Below, piece by piece: positions 10,406 through 21,679 of a stretch of DNA of 64,000 nt. Within the stretch, counting starts at the first letter, position 1. Each line of letters opens with the position of its first letter. Source of the stretch: Spodoptera frugiperda (taxonomy: Eukaryota; Arthropoda; Insecta; Lepidoptera; Noctuidae); contig NC_064221.1 of assembly GCF_023101765.2 (NCBI RefSeq), forward strand, positions 9,419,465 to 9,483,464, given 5' to 3'. A model generated the notes under the pieces. It was given only the letters and a program-made list of their open reading frames with translations. It was not told where the DNA came from and ran no database searches. Made by a program: the position numbers and the translations under genes.

Positions 10406-11086
10406 ATGTCTGAGGTTGAAAATAAAGTTGTACCGGTGGAAAGCGAAGAGAAAGACTACGTTGAAGATGGTAAAAACAAGCTGATTGTTAAGTGCAAATT
10501 CTGTGGATCTAAGATATTAGACAAGAAATCAGCGAAGTATATCACGTTAGAGGTAATATTTCAAACATTATACTTTCATTTTGGCGCTTTCTTTTCTATC
10601 TGTGGCTTGTTGAAGACTAATGAACTAATAACATATTTTTTATGCGTTTCAATCTGTACCTATAGTTAAATATAAGCAAAACACAGTCCGTTATCATCTT
10701 TCTAAATATAGAAACACTTTTAGATACTCTCTGACCACAACAACAGTTTGGACTTCATATTTTTATATATATTTTTTTTCTTTGGTAAGAATACCTACCA
10801 AACTACCTTATAAAACAATTTTAACACTTCATTTATTTATTTACAGAAAGAACTCCCGCTAATGCAGCAAGACAACAACAGAAAGGAGGGCGAAATACAA
10901 AATGAGTCCGTAAACGAGTTCTACCATGTCGAAAACATGTATACGTTTGAAAATATTGGTTTTACGCACACTGTAGCCAATTGCAAGTACTTGAGTTGTG
11001 CGGACTGTGACGCAGGGCCCGTTGGATACTACGATATGGAAACGAAACATAGTTACGTAGCTATATCTAGGATTGTACATGCTTAA
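10406..11086 (+). CDS. RABIF: RABIF/MSS4 family Rab-binding protein, 2 coding exons, 128 aa
   Basis: Exon 1 is 10406-10552 (donor GAG|GTAATA) and exon 2 is 10847-11086 (acceptor TTTACAG|AAAGAA). The intron is phase 0 and the stop is TAA. The protein has two CxxC knuckles, C30-x2-C33 (VKCKFCGSKIL) and C100-x2-C103 (LSCADCDAGPVG), which bind one zinc ion in the MSS4 family. The block ENMYTFENIGFTHTVANCKY (79-97) matches the conserved FENVGFT region that contacts Rab, and the end has SYVAISRIVHA. Human RABIF is 123 aa, so the length is normal. MSS4 binds nucleotide-free exocytic Rab GTPases and acts as a weak exchange factor or chaperone in the cytosol. The start is the first ATG before the domain. 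Its head-to-head neighbour is the NIP30-like gene. Identification is firm; regulation is not visible. Confidence 0.95.
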
Positions 11087-11356
11087 ACAGATAGATAGGA
11101 TGACTTGGGATCAATGATTGTACCGTAGTTGATATGTTTTGGTTACCGCAGTCATAAGCCATGTTTCACCACTTTTGGTTGAGTTTTCATTAGTGTGATT
11201 GGCAGATCATTTGATATTATTCTCAACAAATTAATTATCAAACAATGTGTCAGTTACGATAATTGAAATTCAATCAGCAGTGATGAAACAGACCCTTAGT
11301 CAAGTTTACAGAAAAACAAATGAATGAGGATTTCTTATCATCCTGAATTAGTTATA

Positions 11357-11362
11357 AATAAA
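11357..11362 (+). terminator. Candidate poly(A) signal AATAAA downstream of RABIF
   Basis: This AATAAA (in TATAAATAAATC) lies about 270 bp past the RABIF stop. Another AATAAA, followed by a T/G-rich stretch, lies at 13449-13454 and would give a much longer 3' UTR. Which one is used cannot be told from sequence. Confidence 0.4.
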
Positions 11363-11461
11363 TCAACTGATACATACCATGCATTTGTTTTTCAGCTTGA
11401 CTAAGGATTGGACTATTTTAAAATTACGCAATTTAAGGATTATGGCTGTTAGAACTGAGAG

Positions 11462-11600
11462 TCTAAGTACAAGTTGGTTTTACATTTAACAAGAACGAAA
11501 TATTACCATGTTTAGCCCTTTGATTGGTTAGTTCATTGGAGTAGGCCAACCAAAGCTGAATGTGGTAGCATTTTGGTCTTGTTACCACTACTACTGGTAC
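11462..11600. repeat. Family E palindromic MITE, diverged
   Basis: It starts CTAAGTACAAGTTGGTTTTAC and has the central CTTTGATTGGTTAGTTCATT / GGCCAACCAAAG inverted arms typical of family E. Its far end is lost where the next fold-back element begins. Confidence 0.6.
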
Positions 11601-11601
11601 T

Positions 11602-11749
11602 AATGCCTTGTTCTTACTATGCTAGCATTTTAGTCAAGTAGCAAGTATTTAGTTGTTCTTTTCTCGCTTCGATTTTATGACAGAAGCTAGAGAGAGCTAC
11701 TAAATACTCGCTACTCAACTAAATTGCTAGCGTAGTGCGAACAAGGCAT
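11602..11749. repeat. 148-bp fold-back MITE
   Basis: The arms are about 58 bp: ATGCCTTGTTCTTACTATGC on the left and the reverse complement of GCGTAGTGCGAACAAGGCAT on the right, about 80% alike. They enclose a short loop around CTTCGATTTTATGACAG. No coding capacity. Confidence 0.75.
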
Positions 11750-11781
11750 AAGCCCTCTGTACTAAAGTATCAACTACGGTA

Positions 11782-12330
11782 ATGGTCTTATTTGATTATC
11801 CAATTCTGTTAATATTGATGATGACACTCTTTTTATTTATAAGAGTAAACCCAAATCTGACCTTTTTTAAAAAGGATATTTATGAAGCCAATGCATATTA
11901 TACATATTATTGTACTAGCAGTTCTCTACAGCTTTGTCAAAAGAAAAAAGTAGTCTATATGTATTGATATAGAATACTTTTTTGTCCAAAAATCGTATTG
12001 TAACATCGCAATTGTCTGTCAGAAGTACATATACCAATATTCTTAATAGGTGCTCTGCTTATAAAAATAGTAAAGAGTAAATCAAATCCAATACAAATAG
12101 TTACACAGTTTAAAAAAGGCAATCTTAGAAAACAATATTACTCATAGGCAAGTTCAGTCTAATACTTATACCAGTTATACCAAAAGTTTAGGAAAATAAA
12201 AAAAATATATAGATAGCTAGAATGTGTAGTTTAGGAGAAATTAAAAAAAAATACTAATATAAAATGTTGTTATTACCTATATACATACCTAGAATTCTTT
12301 CGGTTATTATAAAAAATACACATCAATCTA
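11782..12330. other. AT-rich intergenic stretch
   Basis: There is no supported gene. A frame at 11782-11967 is short, of low complexity and matches nothing recognised. This stretch may belong to a long RABIF 3' UTR. Confidence 0.4.
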
Positions 12331-12332
12331 AG

Positions 12333-12484
12333 GCCTTAGTACAAGTTTGCTTAACGCTTAACGAGATTGAAACGAGAGCGCGTTCAGTGCTTTGATTGGT
12401 TGGTTCATAGAGCCGGCCAATCAAACCTCTGAATGCGTTCTTGTTTCATTTTTGTTATACGTAAAGCACACTTGTACTAAGGGT
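12333..12484. repeat. Family E palindromic MITE, intact
   Basis: The left arm CCTTAGTACAAGTTTGCTTA pairs with the right arm ...CACTTGTACTAAGGG. The centre has TTTGATTGGTTGGTTCATAG / GGCCGGCCAATCAAA-like arms. The whole element can fold as one hairpin of about 150 nt. Related copies lie at 15580, 27433 and 49588. Confidence 0.8.
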
Positions 12485-12984
12485 ACTATAATTGATTCTC
12501 CTACTGCTGAGTAAAGACTTGTTCTCACACAGAGAAGGAATGAGAATTGACTCCTCTTGTTCAAAGAGTTTAGCTGACAATAGGTCTAATCTATGCTCCA
12601 AGTGGAAAAAATATATTTAACCAAATCTGGTTATTAAATCTCCAAAAAAGATTATATTAAATATAAACCCAAAACTACACAATAGTTTACTTTATTGTAT
12701 GTAGAAATTAGAAAAACAAAATGAAATTATTCATGTGTAATATTTAAAAACTGTGTTACATAATTGTTATGTTTTTTGGCTTAATTACCTAACTATTTGT
12801 TAGGAACTACTAGTCTAACATGCTTATGAGCAGCAAAGTCAAAATTAAAATTATTTATTTCAAATAGACCACATCTGAATGTCAAAGCAAATTAAAAGTT
12901 ACAATATTAAAAGAAAAATGTATGTCTGTCGGTCAGTGTTCTAGTGCGTAGCATTCGGTAACCCACGACGTTGGGACGGTCGTG

Positions 12985-13085
12985 CTGCTAAATAGCGAGT
13001 TCCTCGTCAAATAATTACGTGAGTAAGCTGAAAAACATAATAATTAATTTAGTATGTCTCACGAAAGTTAATACATATTATTATA
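12985..13085 (+). repeat. Family D repeat fragment
   Basis: The block GAGTTCCTCGTCAAATAATT, ACGTGAGTAAGCTG, TTAATTTAGTATGTCTCACG recurs in reverse at 44895-44960 and 61060-61160. Confidence 0.7.
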
Positions 13086-13101
13086 AACAAAAACTCTATA
13101 T

Positions 13102-13226
13102 AGGTTCACCCCCTATTACATGGGACTTATAACACAAATGGTGAAAAGTGGGTGTACATTGTATAGCGGCATTAAGTGCCGTAATGTGCACCTCTGCCTA
13201 CCCCTTCGGGGATCAAAGGCGTGACG
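13102..13226 (+). repeat. SINE-1 copy, 5'-truncated
   Basis: It contains GGTTCACCCCCTATTACATG, GGTGAAAAGTGGGTGTACAT, TAGCGGCATTAAGTGCCG and CCTCTGCCTACCCCTTCGGG, and ends in AAAGGCGTGACG. It lacks the tRNA head, the usual 5' truncation of retroposition. Confidence 0.88.
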
Positions 13227-13871
13227 TTGCTAACAAAAACTCGAGTTATAAAACTTTTATCATATCAATTTGCTCATTACAATAATCATTCCTTGCTTTT
13301 CAACAAAGATTTTTATTTTTTAAATATTGTATGAAATGCTATAGAAATAGAACTTATGTAAATGTGAGCTTAACTATGAAATGTGTTATGTAAAATATAT
13401 CTATGTATAGTGTGTCTATGTATTTATATTTTATATTTTTTTTACTGTAATAAAATGCTTTGTTTTGAATGTATTTTGTATCTTATTTTTACATAGTAAT
13501 CCAAGTAGAAAAAGCTAAAGTAAATGAGCACATAAAAAATTAAAAATGTCTAAATACAATAATACATAGGGTAGTTTTTGAGAAAATTTAAATAATACGC
13601 GAGTAAATTTTACCTAAAACATTGACAATTCTAATGGCTAACTGCTTTTTTCATACTTTTAAATGTTGTTTTTTATAGTTAAATAATGAAAATTGCATAG
13701 AATAAGTTTAGTAAACAAATAAATAGAACAAAAAAATATTATATATTAAGAATACACTTAGTAAGTGAATCAGGGTAAATGAAATTAATGTTGAAATTAG
13801 CAATACATACATAAATAAATAATTATGTTACATTTATTTACTGATTCATAATTTCGACACTGCAAGCATGA

Positions 13872-13944
13872 GTTTCCGTGGTGTAGCGGTTATCACATCT
13901 GCCTAACACGCAGAAGGTCCCCGGTTCGATCCCGGGCGGAAACA
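13872..13944 (+). tRNA. tRNA-Val, anticodon AAC
   Basis: It is a complete 73-nt cloverleaf. The acceptor stem GTTTCCG pairs with CGGAAAC (13937-13943), and the discriminator base is A at 13944. The anticodon arm TCTGC-CTAACAC-GCAGA places AAC at 13905-13907. The T arm is CCCCGG-TTCGATC-CCGGG, and A and B boxes (TGGTGTAGCGG, GGTTCGATCC) are intact. There is no intron. Unlike the many SINE heads nearby, all stems pair perfectly and no SINE body follows, so it is a genuine gene. A T-run after 13944 (TATTTTTG) is a plausible Pol III stop. Confidence 0.96.
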
Positions 13945-14261
13945 TATTTTTGCTATTTGTTTCTATGGTAGTATTTTTTTATTTAAAAATTAAACATTAT
14001 TTACGTTTTTTTTTTTATAAATTAAATACTATTTACATTATTGTGTAACGATTTCGAAGTATATTTTTACTATCGATAATTTTAACGCCTGAAAATTTTG
14101 TTCAAACGTTCGTATCATGCGTGAGATGCAAGTGCTAAGATAATTTAATCAGGCGCTTACAATAAACTTGATCATCTAATTACCTTACTAACCCAAATTG
14201 TACTAATATAAATACATATTTAATTACCTAGGTATGTGTAGTAAATCTATTTTTTTAAAGG

Positions 14262-14402
14262 TGGTAAAATCATCCAATGATTTCTCTAGCCTTGGGCGAG
14301 GCGAGAGGGAGTGTCAGACTCTTACTGAAAACCACCCCGTTCCTACTCCTGCTTTTCGAGCCGGAGCTCCGGTAGCCCACTAGGCAGTCTGTGGCTCCGG
14401 GA
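14262..14402 (-). repeat. Family B element
   Basis: This is a reverse copy with CTTGGGCGAGGCGAGAGGGA, GTGTCAGACTCTTACTGA and GCTTTTCGAGCCGGAGCTCC. It ends within CAGTCTGTGGCTCCGG. Confidence 0.85.
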
Positions 14403-14639
14403 TTCCTTGTTTCCAAATATGTATACTCATTCTTTATAACAATAGATAGTAGTTTTCTATTAGACACACTATAATTTTACTTTCATAAACAAGTTATTCC
14501 TGATTGTAACATCAACATTGGGTGTGATGCGAATTATTGCTCGTATGTGCTCACTAGTTCTTCATTTCTTTGTTATATAACATACATAGGTATAGGGTAA
14601 CTATAATAATAATAAAAAAAAATATAGGTCTGCCTTAAG

Positions 14640-15001
14640 AAAAAGACAGATATCTTTGCATAACTGATATCACACTATCTATCACTGATATTAACGTCAA
14701 TCACGCTGAAACTACTAAACGGATTTTAATGAAATTTGGTATAGGTACAGACAGAGTATTAGCTGACTTGGGTGATAGGATACTTTTTATCCCACGGGAA
14801 CTATGTCTATCTGTTTGTTCTGGCTAATCTCTAAAATTGCAGTATCAATTTTGACTGAACTTTTATTGCCGGTTTGCTGATGCGCCAAGGTTAGGCTACT
14901 TTTATTTTCGACAAACAATTTGCTTTTAGCAAAACAATCAAAAACCCAAATTCTGTTGGAAGTCATTATTCTACGCGGACGAAGTCGCGGGCAAAAGCTA
15001 G
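14640..15001 (+). mobile_element. Lep1-like Helitron, 3' end intact
   Basis: It ends with the hairpin-forming ACGCGGACGAAGTCGCGGGC, then AAAAGCTAG followed by T, which is a Helitron CTRR terminus. The interior has the typical AAACTACTAAACGGATTTTA and GGTATAGGTACAGACAGAG phrases. The 5' boundary was not located, so the start is approximate. Confidence 0.65.
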
Positions 15002-15070
15002 TATAAACTAAATTCAAGTATTTTAACACCTAATACAAACTAAGTCTTTTTTTTGTCAAACCACTCCAAC

Positions 15071-15252
15071 ACCAGGCGTTCATAAACAAAAGGATATTTA
15101 CCTAATACAGTTTATTAGTTTTAATTTTGTCCTCAAATACTAATGCAATAGCTAGTAACGTAATAAAATCAAGTACAAGTACCAGGCGTATATAGACAAA
15201 AGGATATTTACTTAATAAAGTTTATTAGCTTTAATTTTGTCCTCAAACATTT
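15071..15252 (+). repeat. 72-bp direct duplication spaced 110 bp
   Basis: ACCAGGCGTTCATAAACAAA...TTGTCCTCAAA at 15071-15142 recurs as ACCAGGCGTATATAGACAAA...TTGTCCTCAAA at 15181-15252, with the same internal AAGGATATTTAC and GTTTATTAG blocks. There is no coding potential. Confidence 0.75.
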
Positions 15253-15579
15253 AAATAGGAATTCACAGTTCATAAGTCACGAACATAAGCTACATCTGTT
15301 ATTTGTTCGGTGTGGCCATGAAAAGCGCGTTTTATTGACACGCCAAGATTTGCATTTACTATTAGATGGTACTTATTGCGAAAAGTAAATAAAATTGTTT
15401 AAGTAAAAGTAAAACGATGTGTAACATATTTTCTTGGTAAATGCACTTGGGTGTTTAGTTTTCAGTTCGATTGTCCGATTTAGTCCAAGGTGGTTAGATG
15501 TTAGATTTCATCAACACAGAAATTTATTTATCATTATTATCAGTTGATTTCCATTCACTTCACTGAGTTCGATCTTCAG

Positions 15580-15724
15580 AGGGCTTAGTACGAGTTTGTT
15601 TTACATTTAACGCCATAGCGTTCCGCGCTTTGATTGGTTTGTTCATTAGAGTTGGCTAATCAGAGCGCCAAACGTGGTCTTGTTTCGATTTCATTGAACG
15701 TAAAACAAAATCGTACTAAACCCT
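15580..15724. repeat. Family E palindromic MITE, intact
   Basis: GGGCTTAGTACGAGTTTGTT on the left pairs with AAAATCGTACTAAACCC on the right. The centre has GCTTTGATTGGTTTG and GGCTAATCAGAGC. Confidence 0.8.
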
Positions 15725-15725
15725 T

Positions 15726-16480
15726 AGCTGTTCGCATTAAGCTACTGCAAGTTTTTTGTCGATTTTGTCGCTAAACTACGTCTTATTCTACGTTTTCACT
15801 TTAGAACACGTTAAATCAATTTATACGTATCAAAAATCAAATCTTATGTCCTCTTGATCTAAATTCTCACTACATCTACTCAGTAAAATACCTTAAAGTA
15901 TCATTTAACAACGTATAATTTACTCATAAGACCAATTTTCGTTTGCGCAAAAAACTCCAACACCGATATAAGTATAGACCAAATAAATAGCCCATTGTCT
16001 ATCAACATTGGACCTTAAAGGTTTGTGAAAAACACGAATCAGGGTCATTTGGTACCTATACTTAAGAGTTTCTTCTAAAGATCATTATCATGGCTTGGGA
16101 ACAATGAATGGTAACGAAGAAGTGACCTTTTGGGCCTTAAGGCCACCACTTCCTTCAATAGCTTGTAAAATTAAAAAGGTACTTAGAATATTGATTAAAT
16201 TTAATTTCATGGATATAATTTTGTTAATTAGACTCGCCTGTTTTAGATGTATCCATTTGGCTATATTGTCTTCTTAATCGATTTGATCATGGTGGCCAGT
16301 CTTCATTACTCAGGTGATATTATAATGCTTAAGTAAGTATGTCCCTTCCTCTTCCCTATAATTGTACTTAAATGAGTCTTCACCTTTCGCTAAAGATCCT
16401 ATGGCACGCGATACATATCTCGATAAAGATATGTATTATCCCTGATGGCTTTTACTAGTACGTGCTTTTACGGGGATTTT
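15726..16480. other. Intergenic stretch without a recognised element
   Basis: A frame at 16095-16277 is short and matches no family that I recognise. No terminal repeats or tandem arrays were seen. Confidence 0.4.
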
Positions 16481-16488
16481 CATTGAGA

Positions 16489-16571
16489 AATCGATTTTTA
16501 TATAAGTAGATATCGAGCTGATTTCAGTGGAGTATGGAGACTCAATGTCTACTTATATAAAAAAATCGATT
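16489..16571. repeat. Short fold-back element
   Basis: AATCGATTTTTATATAAGTAGA (16489-16510, key ends AATCGA and AAGTAGA) is the reverse complement of 16548-16571 apart from a two-base indel. The loop is about 37 bp. Confidence 0.65.
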
Positions 16572-17569
16572 GCTATTCATTAGTCTGACCAAAACTCGAA
16601 AAAGACTGGGACCGATTTGGCAAATTTTGGTTTTGAATTATTTGTGCAAGGTTTAAAAGGTGAGAAAAGAAGAAAAATGTTTGAGGCGGCACGAAGTTTG
16701 ACAGGCTTTCTACCAAATCCCAGTCTTGAATAAAAATGTTTGAGACTACATAGTTGGATTTTTAGCATGAATTAGTCCATGATTTTTATTAAAAATCACA
16801 ATAGGTGATACAATATCTGTAATGGTCATCATCTGCTAAGACGGTCTCGAGTGTATTTATCTAGTCAAAACTTCACAAAACCGTTGTTTCCCTAGCCACA
16901 CAGAGCTTTCACTTTCTATTACGATGTTACTAGCGTGGCGTGTAATAATATAATGGAATATAATTGTTATCGCTTATGTATATGAAGCTATGTGCCATAC
17001 TCGCTTAGCACTCTGAACCGGATTAACTGGTCCAGTCGACTCTCTTGCTAAAGTCATTATCAAGGTTTTGCGAAAGTTTTCAGTCGTTGGGTAGTTTGGT
17101 ATCTTTTATTGTTTTAATTTGTTAGATATTCCTATTAAATATACTATGATTATGGCCTGTACTCTCAATGTCTAATCTATGAGTATGGAGTGACCGCAAA
17201 TGATGCAACTGCTGAGCAAAGGGACTTGACTTGGAATTATTAGGCTAGGGCTTCAGTTCAGAAAATTCGTATTGTTCTTCGTAGGTAAATACATAATATA
17301 ATATTGATGATAGAGGAGATCTCTCTCATCTCTCATACAACCGCTCTTAATCCAAAATCTATGCACCAATATGATTTTTGACAGCAATTCTATAGAGCTA
17401 ATGTAAAAATATCGTTCTCAATCGAAAAATGCAGAAAGTAAGCTCATAGTCTAACAGTAGATAGTTAAGGGCAACAGTCCTAGGGCAACAGTCCTTGATC
17501 TGTTGATTATGACGATAATTATACCAATTAAATTAGGTTCACCCCCTATGAAGTATATAGGAGTAAAAA

Positions 17570-17708
17570 TATAAATCATCTAATGACTTCGCCCGCCTTG
17601 GGGGAGGTGAGAGCGAGTGTCCAACTCTTACTGATTGAAAACCACCCCGTTTCTACTCCTGCTCTTAGCCCCGGAGCCCCGGTAACCAGCAAAGCAGTCA
17701 TCGTTCTT
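17570..17708 (-). repeat. Family B element
   Basis: This is a reverse copy: CTTCGCCCGCCTTGGGGGAG, TCCAACTCTTACTGATTG, CCACCCCGTTTCTACTCC. Confidence 0.8.
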
Positions 17709-18002
17709 ACGGTTGTTAAAAAGTAGCGTCAGTATCGTGATGCTGTCATACTTATGGTTATTTTAACCAAAAATGAACCTTATTGACTCTCAGCACTATT
17801 ACTTTTCTCACATAACCATGTGACATTTTGAAGTGCGTTGACCGACTCTCATAATATTATTGGCATTTACGTCCACATAAAGCCCTAAGAAGATTCCTTT
17901 CATTCAATCTTCAATATTACTTAATATTATCATTAAAGGCTTTCTAAGCAAATCGAAGCTAACGTAATGATTTAATTCCGTAATTGGTTATTATGGTATA
18001 AG

Positions 18003-18275
18003 CCAGTAAACGAGCATAAGATTACCTGATAGTAACTATTCGCCGCCGCGAAACAGTAAAGGCGTTTCAAGTGCATTGCCGGGGGTTTTAGGGGTTAGGT
18101 ATTTAAGGGTTGTTGTTAGGAAGATTGGGAAAAGGGGTAATTGGGCCTCCGGTAACCTTACTCACACAACGAAACAAAACACAAGCGTTGTTTCACGTCG
18201 GTTTTCTGTGAGGCTGTGGTATCACTCCGGTCGAGCCGGCCCATTCATGTCGAAGCATGGCTCTCCCACATTTAT
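18003..18275 (+). repeat. Family A repeat, near full length
   Basis: It starts AGCCAGTAAACGAGCA, passes GGGGGTTTTAGGGGTTAGG and GGCTGTGGTATCACTCC, and ends GCATGGCTCTCCCACATTTA. A 71-codon frame over it is shared with other copies and is not a gene. Confidence 0.88.
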
Positions 18276-18362
18276 AACATTGGTTAGGTAGTTTCACTAT
18301 GAGTTTCTGTTCATCAATAAACGTATTCCGGATAATGATGACTGATGCTAATTATAGTAGTC

Positions 18363-18472
18363 TTTATGACTTCTCCTGTCTTGGGGCGAGAGTGAGTGTT
18401 AAACTCTTGACTAAGAACCACCCCATTCCTACTCCTGGTTTGCTGGAGCCCCGGTAACCCATCAGGGTGTTG
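18363..18472 (-). repeat. Family B fragment
   Basis: This is a reverse copy: GACTTCTCCTGTCTTGGGGC, GAACCACCCCATTCCTACTC, GGAGCCCCGGTAACCC. Confidence 0.75.
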
Positions 18473-18521
18473 GGGAAATGCTTAGAAAAAATATTACTCA
18501 TTGTCACTGGTACGCGTAGGT

Positions 18522-18697
18522 ACAGGCCCACATCGTACGCATCACACGAATCGCACGCAACAGATTTTAATTTGTCCTGTATAAAAACTCATATAACTGC
18601 GTCCACTGATCCGCATCGTACGGACCGCATCATCAGTAATGCCTACATGCGATGCGTACTGATGACTTTATACAGAATGCATACGATGCGGACCTGT
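18522..18697. mobile_element. Small TIR element, about 176 bp
   Basis: The left end ACAGGCCCACATCGTACGCA and the reverse complement of the right end ACAGGTCCGCATCGTATGCA differ at three positions. Subterminal copies of GCATCGTACG-like sequence lie inside. No target duplication could be settled. Confidence 0.5.
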
Positions 18698-18944
18698 GGA
18701 CGATTACCTACCTTAGAAGAACATTAACACTGTACATATTGTTGTTGCGTCTAAAACGAATCAACCTTGACATAATGTATTTATTAATGATTCGAAGTTC
18801 AAGAGGTGACCTGAAACATTAAGCTTTTGTTTACATTTAAAATTTTAAGCAATCAATGACTAAACGTTTTGGAAATTTCCTTGAGTTGCATCATCACACC
18901 TGCATCTCTTATTGTGCTAAGAGGAAAGTAAATCGTGCGATTGC

Positions 18945-18990
18945 TTCCCATCAGGTGATCCGTCTGCTCGTTTACCGCCTTATACTATAA
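18945..18990 (-). repeat. Family A head fragment
   Basis: TCCCATCAGGTGATCCGTCT and GCTCGTTTACCGCC are the reverse complement of the family A head. Confidence 0.7.
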
Positions 18991-19635
18991 ACAATAATGA
19001 TTAGGGACTATGAAATTCTGGTGTTGGTTACTTCGGCAGGTAACAGGTAACAAACACGAATTTAGGGTTATTTAATCTAGCTGAGTATACTGGGCAAATA
19101 AATGAAAGACGTAGTACTGGTAGGACCGTATATTCACGACTGCATCTACTTATTGACAGAGTGCAGTTGTTGCTGTACCCATGCATAGTTACATACATGC
19201 ATACGTCACGCGATCATATTTCCTAACACACGATGTGTCCCTACAGTGTAAAAATTTGTACCTACCTCGAATTCCTAAAATTATAAAGCTCAGTTCTTCG
19301 ATAATTTTAAACATAAAATATTTATCCATGACGCACTCATGTACTGGTGTTACAGGAGTAGTTACTTGGACTACGGTGACCACTTACCACCATGTAGTTT
19401 TGTAGCTAATAGGTAAATAAATAAAAATACACATACATGTTACTACCAAACTACATAGTTAGGTAATATTTATACAAATTCAGCTTCTAAGTTGGGAACA
19501 AACAGTGTGTCGAGGTCGGGTCGGCCTTCAGTAGCGACCCGCGACCTTTTACTTATCAACGATATATGTATGCAAGTGTACCTTCGACAGTTGTGGAGAA
19601 AAGTGTTTGAAGTTTTTATTCATGTAAAAAAATCA

Positions 19636-19755
19636 ATGTCACGCCTTTTATCTCCGAAGTGGTAGGAAAGGATGCACATTACGGCACGTAATGCCACTGT
19701 ACAAATTTATACCTTCTTTTTACCATTTGTGTTATAAGTCCCATGTAATAGGAGT
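19636..19755 (-). repeat. SINE-1 3' half
   Basis: It contains GTCACGCCTTTTATCTCCG, GCACATTACGGCACGTAATG and GTTATAAGTCCCATGTAATA. It is joined directly to a SINE-2 copy at its right end. Confidence 0.82.
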
Positions 19756-19965
19756 TTTATTAATAAATAAAAAAATGTTGCTAGGATTTCCTCTTGTATC
19801 GTGGGTAAATTTACAAACCTACAAGTTCACGTACACATTACACTCAACAACAATTTGTGAATCACATAAAGAGTTGTTACGTGCGGGAATCGAACCCGCT
19901 ACACGTTGCGCGGCCGCCGGTTGCCCACGGTGCCCGGTTGGCACTTTTACGGGTTTACTAGGAAA
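19756..19965 (-). repeat. SINE-2 copy, near full length
   Basis: Reverse orientation: a T-rich (A-tail) end, AGGATTTCCTCTTGTATCGT, ACCTACAAGTTCACGTACAC, CACATAAAGAGTTGTTACG, then the tRNA-like GGGAATCGAACCCGCTACAC. It appears to be inserted into the SINE-1 copy at its left. Confidence 0.85.
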
Positions 19966-20439
19966 TATCGGAAACTCATAGACATAAATAAACATGGTAA
20001 ATATCCCGTCTTAAGTTTTAATGTTAATGAATATCTTGGTGTTATTCCACGTAATTTGTTGATTAACACAATAATAATGATAAATCGTGTCTATACATAG
20101 TTGAATTCGATTAATTTGTAGATTGGTAGGCAGTTAGGCAACTAGCAAATAAACAAAATATTTAGGCAGTGCAAAGTTCGCACGGGTCGCCAATTAATTC
20201 GTACATTTATATGTAAAAACGGAATTATTGTTACGAAATCAATTAGAGATTCGGAATTAATTAATTTTATTCAATTACATACATAGAATCGATACATACT
20301 AACTTTCACCTGTTGCTTCGTTCGTGTTCAGTTAGTAAGGATGTGTATAATATTATTAGTGGTAGATATTTTACTGAGTTATTTTTTGAAAAAAGGAGAT
20401 ATAATTTTTATTCCATATATAATTCAGTTTCATAAAAGA

Positions 20440-20550
20440 CGTACATACATACATAACCTCACGCCTGTCTCCCATTGGGGTAGAGACAAATGGAACACCA
20501 ATTGCTACGAATCTTACACACCTCTTTCGCTTAATCAACAGTCATCAGTA
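20440..20550. repeat. Lepidopteran interspersed repeat fragment
   Basis: The phrases CTCACGCCTGTCTCCCATTG, GGGTAGAGACAAATGG and CACACCTCTTTCGCTTAATC are ones I recall as a common moth repeat. Only one clear copy is in this window, so the call rests on recall. Confidence 0.4.
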
Positions 20551-20948
20551 TGTTTGTGTGTATAAGGGTATTTTTATTTTGACCCTTCTTTAACATTGTC
20601 AATCCAAAGGAAAATAAAGCTTGGCCATCCTTGGCAAAAGAAGTGACGAGCATCAGTATGACGTGCCATAATCGTGGCTTATTCAAGTGAGCTAATTGAC
20701 AACATTTCATATTTTTAACATGCATGTACTATTATGTTATATAAAAGTAAATCGAAAACTAGGGCACCCATATTTTTTCATTTTTCGAAATTATGTACTT
20801 TTCATTCATGATTTCGAGTTTGAAATTCAGTGTATTCTAAAAAGACGTAAGTGCCAAATTACGGTAGAATGGCGATAATACCTTTGCCTCACTTAGATCC
20901 GTAAAAAAACCTAGTAGATGTCAAATGTACTGTCACTGACAGCTTGTC

Positions 20949-21671
20949 CAGTGTTGCCAATTTAGTGGAATTTCCACTAGATCTGGTGGTTTAGATATGT
21001 GTTTCAGCGGGAAAATATTGGTTTTAGTGGCTAGTGGATATTTTAGTGGACTAGATTGTTTCAGTTAATGGTAAGTTACAAATTAACCACTAAAATACTT
21101 AATTGATACACTTGTTGGCAAGATAATATTGCCTACTCAGAAGGTAAATATTTTTACGCACAATATTAAAGATTTTATAGGTATGAAATGCTATTTGGGG
21201 TACCGATTTGAAATTCACTTAACATCTATGAAACAGAAAGTACAACCGCCTGATCAGGAAACTTGAAACTCATGAAAACCAGAGTTCAGTATTTTAATTG
21301 CCCATCATACTTACAGAACCCAATTTTTGGCTTCTGCGCAGGCAATAACAGAATCAAAACTTTTTGAAGCAGTCTGTCTAAAAAGTCAGTTTATATAAAG
21401 AATATTTTAAAATACATAATTATATTATATGTAGATTATATTAAGCACAAAAATCTAATAATACAATTAAAATAAAACCCTTTGAAATAATGTGCGTAGT
21501 TATTGAAAGAGTAAAGGGGGCCATGAAAATATTATTCATAATCCCTTTTTTTAGATTCTGTGATGATCTTGAGGAGTTCTGGTGGTTTTAGAGGCCGCTA
21601 AGATTTAGTGGTTTCTGGTGGTTTTCACGGCCTCATTTGGTGGGCTGGTAAAAATAAAGTTGGCAACACTA
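20949..21671. mobile_element. Non-autonomous hAT element with 8-bp target duplication
   Basis: AGCTTGTC (20941-20948) is repeated exactly at 21672-21679. The element between them starts CAGTGTTGCCAATTTA, and its right end reads TAGTGTTGCCAACTTTA in reverse complement. An 8-bp duplication with CAG-type TIRs is the hAT superfamily signature. The 723-bp interior is AT-rich with GGTGGTTTTAGTGG-like motifs near both ends and has no transposase frame. Confidence 0.88.
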
Positions 21672-21679
21672 AGCTTGTC

